A model generated the notes under the pieces. The model searched no databases. It was not told where the DNA came from and saw only the letters and a list, made by a program, of their open reading frames with translations. This document shows positions 7,448 through 14,388 of a DNA stretch of 64,000 nucleotides, piece by piece (the first letter of the stretch is position 1; each line of letters starts with the position of its first letter). The DNA comes from Spirochaetaceae bacterium (lineage in GTDB: Bacteria > Spirochaetota > Spirochaetia > Treponematales > Treponemataceae): NCBI GenBank assembly GCA_017416145.1, contig JAFQDD010000016.1:158464-222463 (forward strand), written 5' to 3'. The translations under genes were made by a program, and so were the position numbers.

Positions 7448-8713
7448 TCATTCAGCCGCTTTGAAATTATAAATTGGTTTAATGATTTTCACGATCTCAG
7501 CGGTTTCTCCGATATTTTCTACGATATCGTCCATGGTTTTGTAAGCCATTGGGGCTTCGTCTAAAGTGGATTTGTTCACCGTGCTTGACCAAATACCTTT
7601 CATTTCTGCCTTGAAATCTGCCAAATTCAACTCTTTTTTGGCTTTCATTCGGCTCATAACTCGACCTGCTCCGTGGGGAGCTGAACAGTTCCAATCTTCA
7701 TTTCCCTTTCCAATACAAACTAGACTTCCGTCTCTCATATTGATAGGAATCAAAAGTTTTTCGCCTTTTTGGGCGCTCACAGCACCTTTTCGCAAAATCA
7801 TCTGACCTTTTTTTGTTTCACCATTTTCATTTTCTGGATTTTCAGCATCTGGAATGTAGATATAATTGTGAATTGTGGTAAATCTTTCGATAATATCACG
7901 TTCCTTGATGTGAAGCCCGATAGAAATTGTTTCAATCATAGCCTTTCGATTCATTTCTGCAAAATGCTGCATAATTTTCATATCGTTGATGTAATCATCA
8001 AAAAGTTGACCGCTAACGTAGGCTAAATCCTTTGGAATGTTTGTTCTTACTTGGGATTTTAGCTTTTTTAGCTCCTCTTGAATCTCAGTTTCACGACCTT
8101 CTGATTTTAACTTTTGGATAAAAACTTCAATTTCTGCCTCAGAATTTCCGTTTAACTGTTTCCAAGCCTCTTCTTGATAATATTCAGCGATTTCTTTTCC
8201 AGCGTGGCGGCTTCCAGAGTGAACAACGATGTACAAGTTTCCATCATCATCTCTGTCTGCCTCAATAAAGTGATTTCCGCCACCTAATGTTCCAACGCTG
8301 AGCCAAGCTCGGTGCCTATCAAACTTTCCTCGCACTTTCTCAAATTCAATTTCCTTTGCAAGTCTGTGAGGAAATTTTCTAATATCCCTGCCTGATGGAA
8401 TATTTTTCCGAATGATTTTGTCTAATTCCTCAGGATTGAAGTGCTTACTAACTTCACTTTTTGCCCTGATAACAAGAGTTTCCATTCCACAACCAATATC
8501 CACGCCCACAAGATTTGGAACAATTTTATCGCCAATGGTCATGGTAGTTCCGATTGTGCAACCAGCTCCTGCGTGAACATCCGGCATAAGACGAATTTTT
8601 TGTCCTGCTACAAATTCTTGGTTACACAAAGTTTCAATTTGCTCTAAAGATTTTTCATCCACCACATCTGTAAAAACCTTGGCGGAATTAAACTTTCCTT
8701 CAACAATTTTCAT
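7448..8713 (-). CDS. rtcB: RtcB-family RNA-splicing ligase
   Basis: The 421-residue protein ligates 2',3'-cyclic phosphate or 3'-phosphate RNA ends to 5'-OH ends with GTP and Mn2+. The active site reads through: PDVHAGAG near 44-51, VDIGCG with Asp72 and Cys75, GGGNHF with Asn147 and His148, VHSGSR with His165, IHN with His282, and APHGAGR with His347, the residue guanylated in characterised RtcB. Length is near the E. coli enzyme (408). The start at 8713 has a GAGGT ribosome site; the frame is open further upstream but overlaps the XRE gene. It is the last gene of an operon with an XRE regulator (14 nt upstream) and a small unknown protein. Confidence 0.93.
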   Translation of the reverse strand: MKIVEGKFNSAKVFTDVVDEKSLEQIETLCNQEFVAGQKIRLMPDVHAGAGCTIGTTMTIGDKIVPNLVGVDIGCGMETLVIRAKSEVSKHFNPEELDKIIRKNIPSGRDIRKFPHRLAKEIEFEKVRGKFDRHRAWLSVGTLGGGNHFIEADRDDDGNLYIVVHSGSRHAGKEIAEYYQEEAWKQLNGNSEAEIEVFIQKLKSEGRETEIQEELKKLKSQVRTNIPKDLAYVSGQLFDDYINDMKIMQHFAEMNRKAMIETISIGLHIKERDIIERFTTIHNYIYIPDAENPENENGETKKGQMILRKGAVSAQKGEKLLIPINMRDGSLVCIGKGNEDWNCSAPHGAGRVMSRMKAKKELNLADFKAEMKGIWSSTVNKSTLDEAPMAYKTMDDIVENIGETAEIVKIIKPIYNFKAAE

Positions 8714-8727
8714 AATAACCTCGATTT

Positions 8728-9066
8728 TTACGCTGTTTTTCTGAATTTGCATTTTTCGCAAACTTTTGAATCTTTGTTCATACAATTTGCCGCGTGATCT
8801 GAACAAGAACACAAAACTTCTACTAATGAATAACAAACAATGTCGTCGATTGCCACACCAAATAATCTTGACAACACTAAAAGATTGTCCACAGTTGGAA
8901 CACTCTGACCTTTTTCCCATGCGTAAATTGCCTGAGGATACTGAAACCCGAACAAATCCTGCAACTCGTGCACTGAGAAACCACTAAATTTTCTTAGACT
9001 TTTGATTTTTTCACCAGTTTGCTGTAAATCGATAACTGGTCTTAAAATATGCTTGACCTTTTCCAT
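8728..9066 (-). CDS. XRE-family helix-turn-helix regulator with Cys-rich tail
   Basis: The 112-residue protein has a helix-turn-helix at about residues 16-75 (GEKIKSLRKFSGFSVHEL, then PQAIYAWEKGQSVPTVDNLL). The final third carries at least six Cys residues (LCSCSD, ANC, VCEKCKFRK), which could bind Zn or an Fe-S cluster or act as a redox switch; that is inference. It overlaps the upstream small gene by 25 nt and precedes rtcB by 14 nt. It is therefore a good candidate to control this RNA-repair operon, in place of the RtcR activator used by E. coli. Confidence 0.8.
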   Translation of the reverse strand: MEKVKHILRPVIDLQQTGEKIKSLRKFSGFSVHELQDLFGFQYPQAIYAWEKGQSVPTVDNLLVLSRLFGVAIDDIVCYSLVEVLCSCSDHAANCMNKDSKVCEKCKFRKTA

Positions 9067-9323
9067 TGGTTTATCCCTCTCTTTTTCAGCTCAAAAATTC
9101 CTTGGACTTTTCTATTATTAAGTCCTTCACCTTGCCAAATCTTTGCATTATTTATCATTGTGTTTATGAGAACAGGTTTTTGTTCAAAATATTCGCACAA
9201 AGATGTTTTTATAAATGTTGTCACTGATGTTTTCATTGTTATTTTCATAGTCATTTTTTCATTTCTTGCAGCAACATTTGCAGGTGAACTAATAAATCCG
9301 AAATTTTTATAAGCTTTGAACAT
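9042..9323 (-). CDS. small unknown protein, first gene of the rtcB operon
   Basis: A 93-residue frame begins at an ATG at 9323 preceded by a consensus GGAGG site, and another in-frame ATG lies four codons upstream. Its stop overlaps the XRE start by 25 nt, suggesting translational coupling. The product is basic (MKITMKTSVTTF early, then KIWQGEGLNNRKVQGIFELK) and has no signal or membrane segment. I do not recognise a family. A long opposing frame on the plus strand lacks any ribosome site and I consider it a shadow. A toxin paired with the XRE protein is conceivable, but no toxin motif is visible. Confidence 0.5.
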   Translation of the reverse strand: MFKAYKNFGFISSPANVAARNEKMTMKITMKTSVTTFIKTSLCEYFEQKPVLINTMINNAKIWQGEGLNNRKVQGIFELKKRGINQWKRSSIF

Positions 9324-9424
9324 TCTGTCCTCCATAAATAAGATAAATTATGCCGACGGCACTTAGAATTTTTGTCTTGGGGTAAACCAAAACACATTGG
9401 GACCACTTTTTGCGTGGTAATTTC

Positions 9425-9453
9425 AATATAGTACAAAATATTTATCTTGTCAT
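9425..9453 (-). promoter_or_regulatory. promoter of the small protein-XRE-rtcB operon
   Basis: On the minus strand ATGACA (9448-9453) and TATATT (9425-9430) are separated by 17 nt. This predicts a leader of about 95 nt before the first ATG of the operon. No separate promoter is evident in front of rtcB. Confidence 0.5.
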
Positions 9454-9522
9454 TAAACTTGTAGTTTAAATTTTCACTTTTTTTGGGAGATAATTATAGT
9501 TTTTTTCCTATCTATATTTTTC

Positions 9523-9559
9523 TTGACAATACGTACAAATATTACTATTATATACGTAT
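9523..9559 (+). promoter_or_regulatory. leaderless promoter with paired TACGTA sites for the toxin-antitoxin operon
   Basis: TTGACA (9523-9528), a 17-nt spacer and TATTAT (9546-9551) form a near-consensus promoter whose start point falls on the antitoxin ATG (9558). Two TACGTA palindromes at 9530-9535 and 9553-9558 bracket the -10 box and are 23 bp apart, about two helical turns. That is a plausible autoregulatory operator for the antitoxin. No Shine-Dalgarno exists. Confidence 0.7.
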
Positions 9560-9821
9560 GAATAATGATGTAAAACTTACATTAAAATTAAACAACAACT
9601 CAATTTTGAAAGCCAAAAAATATGTGGCAGACAAAGGAATTTCACTTTCCAAACTTGTAGAAAACTTTTTTGAAAGCATTTCTATCAATTCAGAAAATCC
9701 TTCTGAAAAAAACTTGGAATATTCTCCTTTAGTGCAAGAATTGGCTGGAATTATTTCACTACCAGAAAATTATGATTATAAAACCGATTATGAAAATTAC
9801 TTAAAGGCAAAATATGAATAA
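9558..9821 (+). CDS. DUF6364-like antitoxin
   Basis: The 87-residue protein has an N-terminal ribbon-helix-helix-like segment (DVKLTLKLNNNSILKAKKYV, then GISLSKLVENFFESI) typical of DUF6364 antitoxins. A flexible C-terminus ending in a Tyr-rich stretch (YDYKTDYENYLKAKY) probably wraps the toxin. In the family the antitoxin binds the PIN nuclease and the operon promoter. The ATG at 9558 is the promoter's predicted +1. Its stop overlaps the toxin start by 8 nt, so the two are translationally coupled. Confidence 0.8.
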   Translation: MNNDVKLTLKLNNNSILKAKKYVADKGISLSKLVENFFESISINSENPSEKNLEYSPLVQELAGIISLPENYDYKTDYENYLKAKYE

Positions 9822-10233
9822 AGTTTTTGTAGATTCCGATGTGATTTTAGATTTACTTGCTCATCGTCTTCCTCATTTTCACTTTTCGGCCTTGTTGTTT
9901 ACCTTTGCTGATATGAAAAAACTAGAACTTTACACCTCCCCAACAGTGTTTTGTAACGTGTTTTATATTTTACGAAAAGAATTAGGCATAGAAAAAGCAA
10001 AGGAGGCTCTACGGAAACTGAGACTAATTGTAAATATCATTGATTCTACAGAAAAAACAATTGACCGAGCTTTAAACTCAGACTTTTCGGATTTTGAAGA
10101 CGCAATCCAATGTTACACCGCAGAAAATCATAATATTTCTGTGATTTTAACCAGAAACATAAAAGACTATAAAGCAGGAAATATTTTGGTTCAAAGCCCA
10201 GAAGTGTTTTTATGCAGCAAAGGCTTGATTTAG
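9814..10233 (+). CDS. PIN-domain ribonuclease toxin (VapC-like)
   Basis: The 139-residue PIN domain has the expected acidic residues: Asp7 and Asp9 in VFVDSDVILDLL, Asp93/Glu95/Asp96 in DFSDFEDAIQ, and Asp118 in NIKDYK. A central SPTVFCNVFYIL helix has Asn where many VapC proteins have Glu, as in the COG5611-type PIN group. It should cleave RNA when freed from the antitoxin. The pair is an ordinary type II module; the target RNA is unknown. Confidence 0.85.
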   Translation: MNKVFVDSDVILDLLAHRLPHFHFSALLFTFADMKKLELYTSPTVFCNVFYILRKELGIEKAKEALRKLRLIVNIIDSTEKTIDRALNSDFSDFEDAIQCYTAENHNISVILTRNIKDYKAGNILVQSPEVFLCSKGLI

Positions 10234-10273
10234 AAAAAGTGAGCTATGAAAAGACGATTTTTCCACAAAAAAA

Positions 10274-11641
10274 CTAGCGAATATCTGTCATTTTATTTAC
10301 GTTAATAATTTTTATTTCTGAAAGATTTTTTAATTTTTCCTCATAAAAGGTCTTTTTTTGAGGTTCGTCTATTTTATCACTTATAAAAATCAGTTTTTCA
10401 TAGATTTCTGGGAGAACTTCAATATTATTTATTGTTTCATATTCTATGCATTTTTCAAAATCAATGAATGCTTGATTGTATTCTTTCAGGTCAAACTCAA
10501 CTAAAGCCAACCAATATAAACACCATACATCTTCTTGATAATAAGAAAATGCTTTTTCTAGCATATTTTTGGTGTATTCCAAATCTAGTTTTTCATATCC
10601 GTAAATATAATCTTCAATTCCAGAATCAACCATAAACTTGTGGTAATTTCTAAGACAATTTATATCATTAGAAAATTGGATTTCCTGTTGGGAAACATAA
10701 TTTTGCAAATTTTCCAGAGCTATTTCTAAATCATCTTTTTGAGCCCAAAAATCATAAGAGAAATTGTCTTTATACATCATTTTCAAATAATAAATACAAT
10801 TAAGGAACTCCCTTTCATCTGACAAAGAATCACAAAAATCCGTTGAAAACAAATTACCACTTTTTGCATATTCCAAAAGATGGTTTATAAGAACTTGTGT
10901 ATTTTCTTTTGAATCAATAAATTGATAACAAATTCCATAAGAAGGATTTTTTTGCTGTTTGATTAAATAATCGTATTTAGTAAAAGAATTCTGTTTTTCA
11001 ATATACGAAAACTCATTATCCTCAAGAGAGTAATCAAAATTTATACTAACAAAATCTTCATAATTTTTATTTAGTCTTTGTCCTAAAGTTTCCCATTTTC
11101 TATTGATATTTTTTTTGCTACCGTGATCGTATCCATAAAAAATAAGTATTTTTTCTTCCTTTGGGATAGTGTGATAAAGGTCTTCAATAAAATTATAACT
11201 TGCAGTGTCTCGAAGATTTAGTTTTTCATAATATTCATAATTTTCAATATCTTTTTCGAGCAAAAATTCTTCTGGATTATAAATCTTTAGTTTTTCAGAT
11301 TCAGAAACACCAGCGTTTATTTCTTCAATTTTTTGAGATAGAAAAACGTCTTCATACTTACTTCCTGCTACTGACCAAGGAAAAAAACAATAGAAATTGT
11401 AGTTGACATCTTTGGGATTTCTTAGAGAAAAACCTTCCATGCAAATATGTCTTACACCACAGGTATACAAGGTTTCCAAATTTTCTATCAAATAAAGTCT
11501 TGGATTAATTATTGAATGATTTTCCCCAATAAATATAATTTTATTTTCATTGATAATTGTATTTAAGTCTACTTTTTGCTTTTCACAGGAAACAAGAGAA
11601 AATAAAACAATAAAAATAAATAAGGAAACACGTTTTACCAT
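10274..11641 (-). CDS. lipoprotein with ChaN/TIKI-like domain and helical repeat tail
   Basis: The 455-residue protein begins with a lipoprotein signal (hydrophobic stretch, then LVSC with Cys19 as acylation site). Residues about 33-60 read KIIFIGENHSIINPRLYLIENL, which matches the GE-N/D-H motif of the ChaN/TraB/erythromycin-esterase-like fold. A second His appears in ILIFYGYDHGSK near 180. The last 120 residues look like TPR-type helices (WCLYWLALVEFDLKEYNQAF). ChaN relatives bind haem and TIKI proteins are metalloproteases; which applies is unclear. The gene is AT-rich and has no operon partner. It probably sits on a periplasmic-facing membrane. Confidence 0.55.
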   Translation of the reverse strand: MVKRVSLFIFIVLFSLVSCEKQKVDLNTIINENKIIFIGENHSIINPRLYLIENLETLYTCGVRHICMEGFSLRNPKDVNYNFYCFFPWSVAGSKYEDVFLSQKIEEINAGVSESEKLKIYNPEEFLLEKDIENYEYYEKLNLRDTASYNFIEDLYHTIPKEEKILIFYGYDHGSKKNINRKWETLGQRLNKNYEDFVSINFDYSLEDNEFSYIEKQNSFTKYDYLIKQQKNPSYGICYQFIDSKENTQVLINHLLEYAKSGNLFSTDFCDSLSDEREFLNCIYYLKMMYKDNFSYDFWAQKDDLEIALENLQNYVSQQEIQFSNDINCLRNYHKFMVDSGIEDYIYGYEKLDLEYTKNMLEKAFSYYQEDVWCLYWLALVEFDLKEYNQAFIDFEKCIEYETINNIEVLPEIYEKLIFISDKIDEPQKKTFYEEKLKNLSEIKIINVNKMTDIR

Positions 11642-11700
11642 TTATCGCCTCTTTATTATTCTATCCCCGAAAATGCGAAAAAGCAAATTATCACATTTTT

Positions 11701-12447
11701 CTATCCATGCACAATCTCTAGGTTATCTGGCTGGACTTTGCAAGGTAAAAACCACACTTCAACACCTGCTTTTTGTGCATTTTCCAAAGCGATAGCGAAT
11801 TCTGGGTGAGTTTTTGTGTTGGGTAAAACTTTTTCCACGCCTTCCATTTGAATTACAAAAGCCAAAATTGCCTTATAACCTTTAGAAATCGCCGTGGCAA
11901 GTTCATTAAGATGTTTTACACCACGTTCCGTTGGAGCGTCTGGAAAATATCCCACGCCCTCAATTTCCAAAGTACAGCCCTTCACTTCCATAAGGATTTT
12001 TTCGGTTTTCCCTGTGGCTTCATCAGTTTTTTCCATGTAGAAGTCGAAACGAGAATTTCCAAAAGTGTACTCTGGCTTGATTTTGCTGTAACCTTGGGTT
12101 TGAAGCCACTCTAGCACAACCTTGTTTGGCGCTTGGCTATCAATGTTAAACAAAAGAGATTTTTCCCCACCGTCTTTCATTCGCTTTCGAAAAGCCACAG
12201 GATAATTTTCCCAGTTAGAAACTTGGTCGTAGCGTTTTTCCACAGCCACCAAATCGTACAAAGTTTTTCGATTGGGATTTTCAGATTTTTCAAGATAAAC
12301 AGTGCACCCCGGAATAAGAAGCTCTCTACATCGCCCAGTATTTTTTACGTGAACAGTTTCTTCCGTGCCGTCCAAAAGACGAACCTGTGCAATAAAGCGA
12401 TTTGGCCGAGAAAGAAAGGTTGCGGTGGTGATGTTACAATATTTCAT
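11701..12447 (-). CDS. sfsA: SfsA, sugar fermentation stimulation protein / DNA-binding nuclease fold
   Basis: The 248-residue protein is full length for SfsA. Conserved features are the N-terminal OB-like domain (NRFIAQVRLLDG, then HVKNTGRCRELLIPG) and the PD-(D/E)xK-like C-terminal half with RFDFYM, LMEVKGCTLE, and GYFPDAPTERGVKHL. E. coli SfsA was named for maltose effects and later relatives were reported as nucleases; the cellular role is still unclear. The call is secure and the function is not. It is monocistronic, with a strong palindrome (12470-12510) upstream. Confidence 0.92.
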   Translation of the reverse strand: MKYCNITTATFLSRPNRFIAQVRLLDGTEETVHVKNTGRCRELLIPGCTVYLEKSENPNRKTLYDLVAVEKRYDQVSNWENYPVAFRKRMKDGGEKSLLFNIDSQAPNKVVLEWLQTQGYSKIKPEYTFGNSRFDFYMEKTDEATGKTEKILMEVKGCTLEIEGVGYFPDAPTERGVKHLNELATAISKGYKAILAFVIQMEGVEKVLPNTKTHPEFAIALENAQKAGVEVWFLPCKVQPDNLEIVHG

Positions 12448-12469
12448 TTTTTAGTAAATCTCATAATAC

Positions 12470-12510
12470 AGGTAGTCAAGGGTCACTTCGCTCAAGCCCT
12501 TGACTCACCT
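12470..12510 (-). repeat. REP-like palindrome, copy 1
   Basis: AGGT-AGTCAAGGG pairs with CCCTTGACT-C-ACCT, a 13-bp stem with one bulge. Read on the minus strand it aligns almost base for base with a palindrome at 53503-53540. It lies between sfsA and the Dabb gene. A second stem at 12518-12540 (GAGGCTA/TAGCCTC) overlaps the Dabb stop codon. Neither has a T-run, so they are not classic terminators but may protect or end the Dabb transcript. Confidence 0.65.
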
Positions 12511-12525
12511 TTGTTTAGAGGCTAA

Positions 12526-12834
12526 CTAAAGTATAGCCTCGAAATCTAAGCAACTTCTACTTGCAGTAAAAGGTCGCACTTTTTCATCAGCTACTTTTAC
12601 GTGTTCTGGATGTTTTGCATAAGCCTTCAATGCCTCAAAAGATTCAAAACTGGAATCCAACATTACATCCGCATTAGAAGTTTCAAGCCGCCCCTCAGTC
12701 ACCACCTTAATTTCCAATAGCCCAGGAATTTTCCCCGCCAAACCTTCTAGCCCAGCCTTAATCCCAGCTTTCACTTGTGTTTTTTCATCCTCAGGCATTT
12801 CTTTCAAAGTCCATAAAATAACATGTTTTACCAT
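12526..12834 (-). CDS. Dabb-family (stress-responsive A/B barrel) protein
   Basis: The 102-residue protein starts MVKHVILWTLKEM, the hallmark of the dimeric alpha-beta barrel Dabb family. It also contains NADVMLDSSFESFEALKAYAKHPEHV, the typical middle and last strands. The ATG at 12834 has a GAGGG ribosome site; an upstream in-frame ATG at 12867 lacks one. Members dimerise through the ferredoxin-like fold, and their functions range from stress proteins to cyclases. No partner gene is present. Confidence 0.85.
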   Translation of the reverse strand: MVKHVILWTLKEMPEDEKTQVKAGIKAGLEGLAGKIPGLLEIKVVTEGRLETSNADVMLDSSFESFEALKAYAKHPEHVKVADEKVRPFTASRSCLDFEAIL

Positions 12835-12917
12835 TTTTCCCTCGGTTTTTATTAGTTTTTCTAACATTTTACCACAAAAGTAACATTTATAAAAATTTCA
12901 AAAATTTTTTTTTTCTC

Positions 12918-12988
12918 TTGACTTCTTATTTTTTTAGTATTATATTTAACTTAATTAGATTGTATACAATCTAATTAAGTTAAATATA
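12918..12988 (+). promoter_or_regulatory. gpx promoter with perfect 48-bp palindromic operator
   Basis: TTGACT (12918-12923), 17 nt, then TATATT (12941-12946). A perfect 48-bp palindrome spans 12941-12988, covering the -10 box and start site. Its centre, ATTGTATACAAT, is identical to the core of the OhrR operator known from B. subtilis, and an OhrR-like gene lies in the same operon. Binding here should block transcription until organic peroxide oxidises OhrR. Confidence 0.75.
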
Positions 12989-13008
12989 TCTATTTATAGG
13001 AGATACTA

Positions 13009-13548
13009 ATGAATATTTACGATTTTTCAGTAAAAACTAGAAAAGGAGAAGATGTTTCTCTATCAAACTACAAAGGCAAAGTTTTGCTTATTGTAAATAC
13101 AGCAACAGGTTGCGGATTTACTCCACAATATGACGAATTACAAGATTTATACGATGAATTCAAAGACCAGGGACTTGAAATCCTAGATTTCCCTTGTAAT
13201 CAATTTGCAAACCAAGCCCCAGGAGATGACGAAGAAATTCATTCATTTTGCACAGGTCGGTACGGCATCACATTCCCACAATTTGCAAAAGTCGATGTAA
13301 ACGGAGATAACGCAATTCCACTTTTCAAATGGCTTACAGAAAACACAACTTTTAAAGGTTTCGGTAATTCTCCAATGGGAATGCTGCTCTCAATTGCAGT
13401 AAAAAAAAGCGACAAAGAATACAAAAACAACGGTAATATCAAGTGGAATTTCACAAAATTTTTAATCGATAGAAATGGAAATATTGTAGAACGATTTGAA
13501 CCAACCGATATGAAAAATCTAAAATCAAAAATTCAAGAAAATATTTAA
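13009..13548 (+). CDS. glutathione peroxidase-family thiol peroxidase
   Basis: The 179-residue protein reduces peroxides with a peroxidatic Cys35 (ATGCGFT, Cys rather than selenocysteine). Gln69, Trp146 and Asn147 complete the catalytic tetrad (FPCNQF block, KWNFTKF). Cys81 (HSFCTGRYG) is in the usual place for a resolving Cys, so it probably uses thioredoxin rather than glutathione, as in BtuE and plant Gpx. A GGAG site precedes the ATG. It leads an operon with a TSCPD protein and OhrR, and its promoter carries the OhrR-type palindrome. Confidence 0.92.
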   Translation: MNIYDFSVKTRKGEDVSLSNYKGKVLLIVNTATGCGFTPQYDELQDLYDEFKDQGLEILDFPCNQFANQAPGDDEEIHSFCTGRYGITFPQFAKVDVNGDNAIPLFKWLTENTTFKGFGNSPMGMLLSIAVKKSDKEYKNNGNIKWNFTKFLIDRNGNIVERFEPTDMKNLKSKIQENI

Positions 13549-13572
13549 TCATCACTTTTTTAAGGAGAAAAA

Positions 13573-13827
13573 ATGCACTACGAATATTTACCAGAAAATG
13601 TATGTACACAGAAAATTAGTTTTGATATCAATGATGATAAAATCACGAATATCCAATTCACAGGTGGTTGTAACGGCAACTTAAAAGCCATTTCAAAATT
13701 ACTAGATGGAAGTTCTGTTGATTTTATCGAAAATAAACTTTTGGGAAACACTTGCGGTCGTCGTCCAACTTCCTGTGCAGATCAACTTGCAAAAGCCGTT
13801 CGAGCGGCACACAATTCCCAACAATAA
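13573..13827 (+). CDS. TSCPD-domain protein (TIGR03905 family)
   Basis: The 84-residue protein is named for its C-terminal motif, present here as RRPTSCADQLAKAV. A second Cys pair occurs in FTGGCNGN and NTCGRR. These residues match the small family annotated TIGR03905. In ribonucleotide reductases the TSCPD segment is a C-terminal extension, but stand-alone members have no assigned function. It is 24 nt downstream of gpx with an AAGGAG ribosome site and is presumably cotranscribed and peroxide-inducible. Confidence 0.85.
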   Translation: MHYEYLPENVCTQKISFDINDDKITNIQFTGGCNGNLKAISKLLDGSSVDFIENKLLGNTCGRRPTSCADQLAKAVRAAHNSQQ

Positions 13828-13832
13828 CACAC

Positions 13833-13921
13833 AATTGGACTATCTCTAATTTTTACCAAGATTAATTTTCATTGATATTTGAAAAAAAAATTAAATATGA
13901 TAAAATAGACATAGTCCAATT
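13833..13921 (+). promoter_or_regulatory. ohrR promoter flanked by an inverted repeat
   Basis: TTGATA (13872-13877), 18 nt, TATGAT (13896-13901). AATTGGACTAT (13833-13843) and ATAGTCCAATT (13911-13921) form an exact 11-bp inverted repeat around the promoter, a candidate autoregulatory site. It differs from the gpx operator core, so another regulator or looping is possible. Confidence 0.5.
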
Positions 13922-13935
13922 TAATGGGGGAAAAT

Positions 13936-14379
13936 ATGTCAGAACAAACTTTTGATTGCTTAAAACTTGAAAACCAACTTTGCTTTCCATTGTACGCAGC
14001 ATCTCGGGAAATCATCAAAAAATATCGCCCTCATTTAGAAAAACTGGATTTAACTTACACACAATACATAGCAATGATGGTTTTTTGGGAAGAAAAACGT
14101 ATTAATGTAAAAGACCTTGGAAAAAAACTTTTTTTAGATTCAGGAACCTTAACTCCTGTGTTAAAATCTTTAGAAGCAAAAGGTTACGTTTTTCGCTCAC
14201 GATTACCAGAAGACGAACGTGTTGTAATGGTAGAAATCACAGAATTAGGCGAATCTCTCAAAGAAAAAGCTGTAACAGTCCCAGAAGCTCTAACCTCTTG
14301 CGTACCACTTCCAAAAGAAGAAGCCCTTCAACTTTTCCAGCTTTTAAACAAGCTATTAAATATTATCAGTGAAAATTGA
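13936..14379 (+). CDS. ohrR: OhrR, organic peroxide-sensing MarR-family repressor
   Basis: The 147-residue protein follows the B. subtilis OhrR sequence closely: LKLENQLCFPLYAASRE with the redox-sensing Cys16, YTQYIAMMVFWE, then the winged helix LFLDSGTLTPVLKSLE and DERVVMVEIT. Oxidation of the Cys by organic hydroperoxide releases OhrR from DNA. The ATG at 13936 has a GGGG site; an in-frame ATG four codons upstream does not. No ohr gene adjoins it, so the peroxidase at 13009 is the likely regulated enzyme. Confidence 0.92.
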   Translation: MSEQTFDCLKLENQLCFPLYAASREIIKKYRPHLEKLDLTYTQYIAMMVFWEEKRINVKDLGKKLFLDSGTLTPVLKSLEAKGYVFRSRLPEDERVVMVEITELGESLKEKAVTVPEALTSCVPLPKEEALQLFQLLNKLLNIISEN

Positions 14380-14388
14380 TTTTCAAAA

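Noticed and set aside
9042..9066. HigBA-type toxin-antitoxin pair formed by the small protein and the XRE regulator
   Set aside because: The overlap is suggestive, but the small protein has no RelE/HigB-like motif; kept as unknown.
9049..9312. 87-residue hydrophobic plus-strand frame opposite the first gene of the rtcB operon
   Set aside because: No ribosome site or promoter, and the opposing frame has a GGAGG site and operon-like overlap; hydrophobicity is typical of the complement of charged helices.
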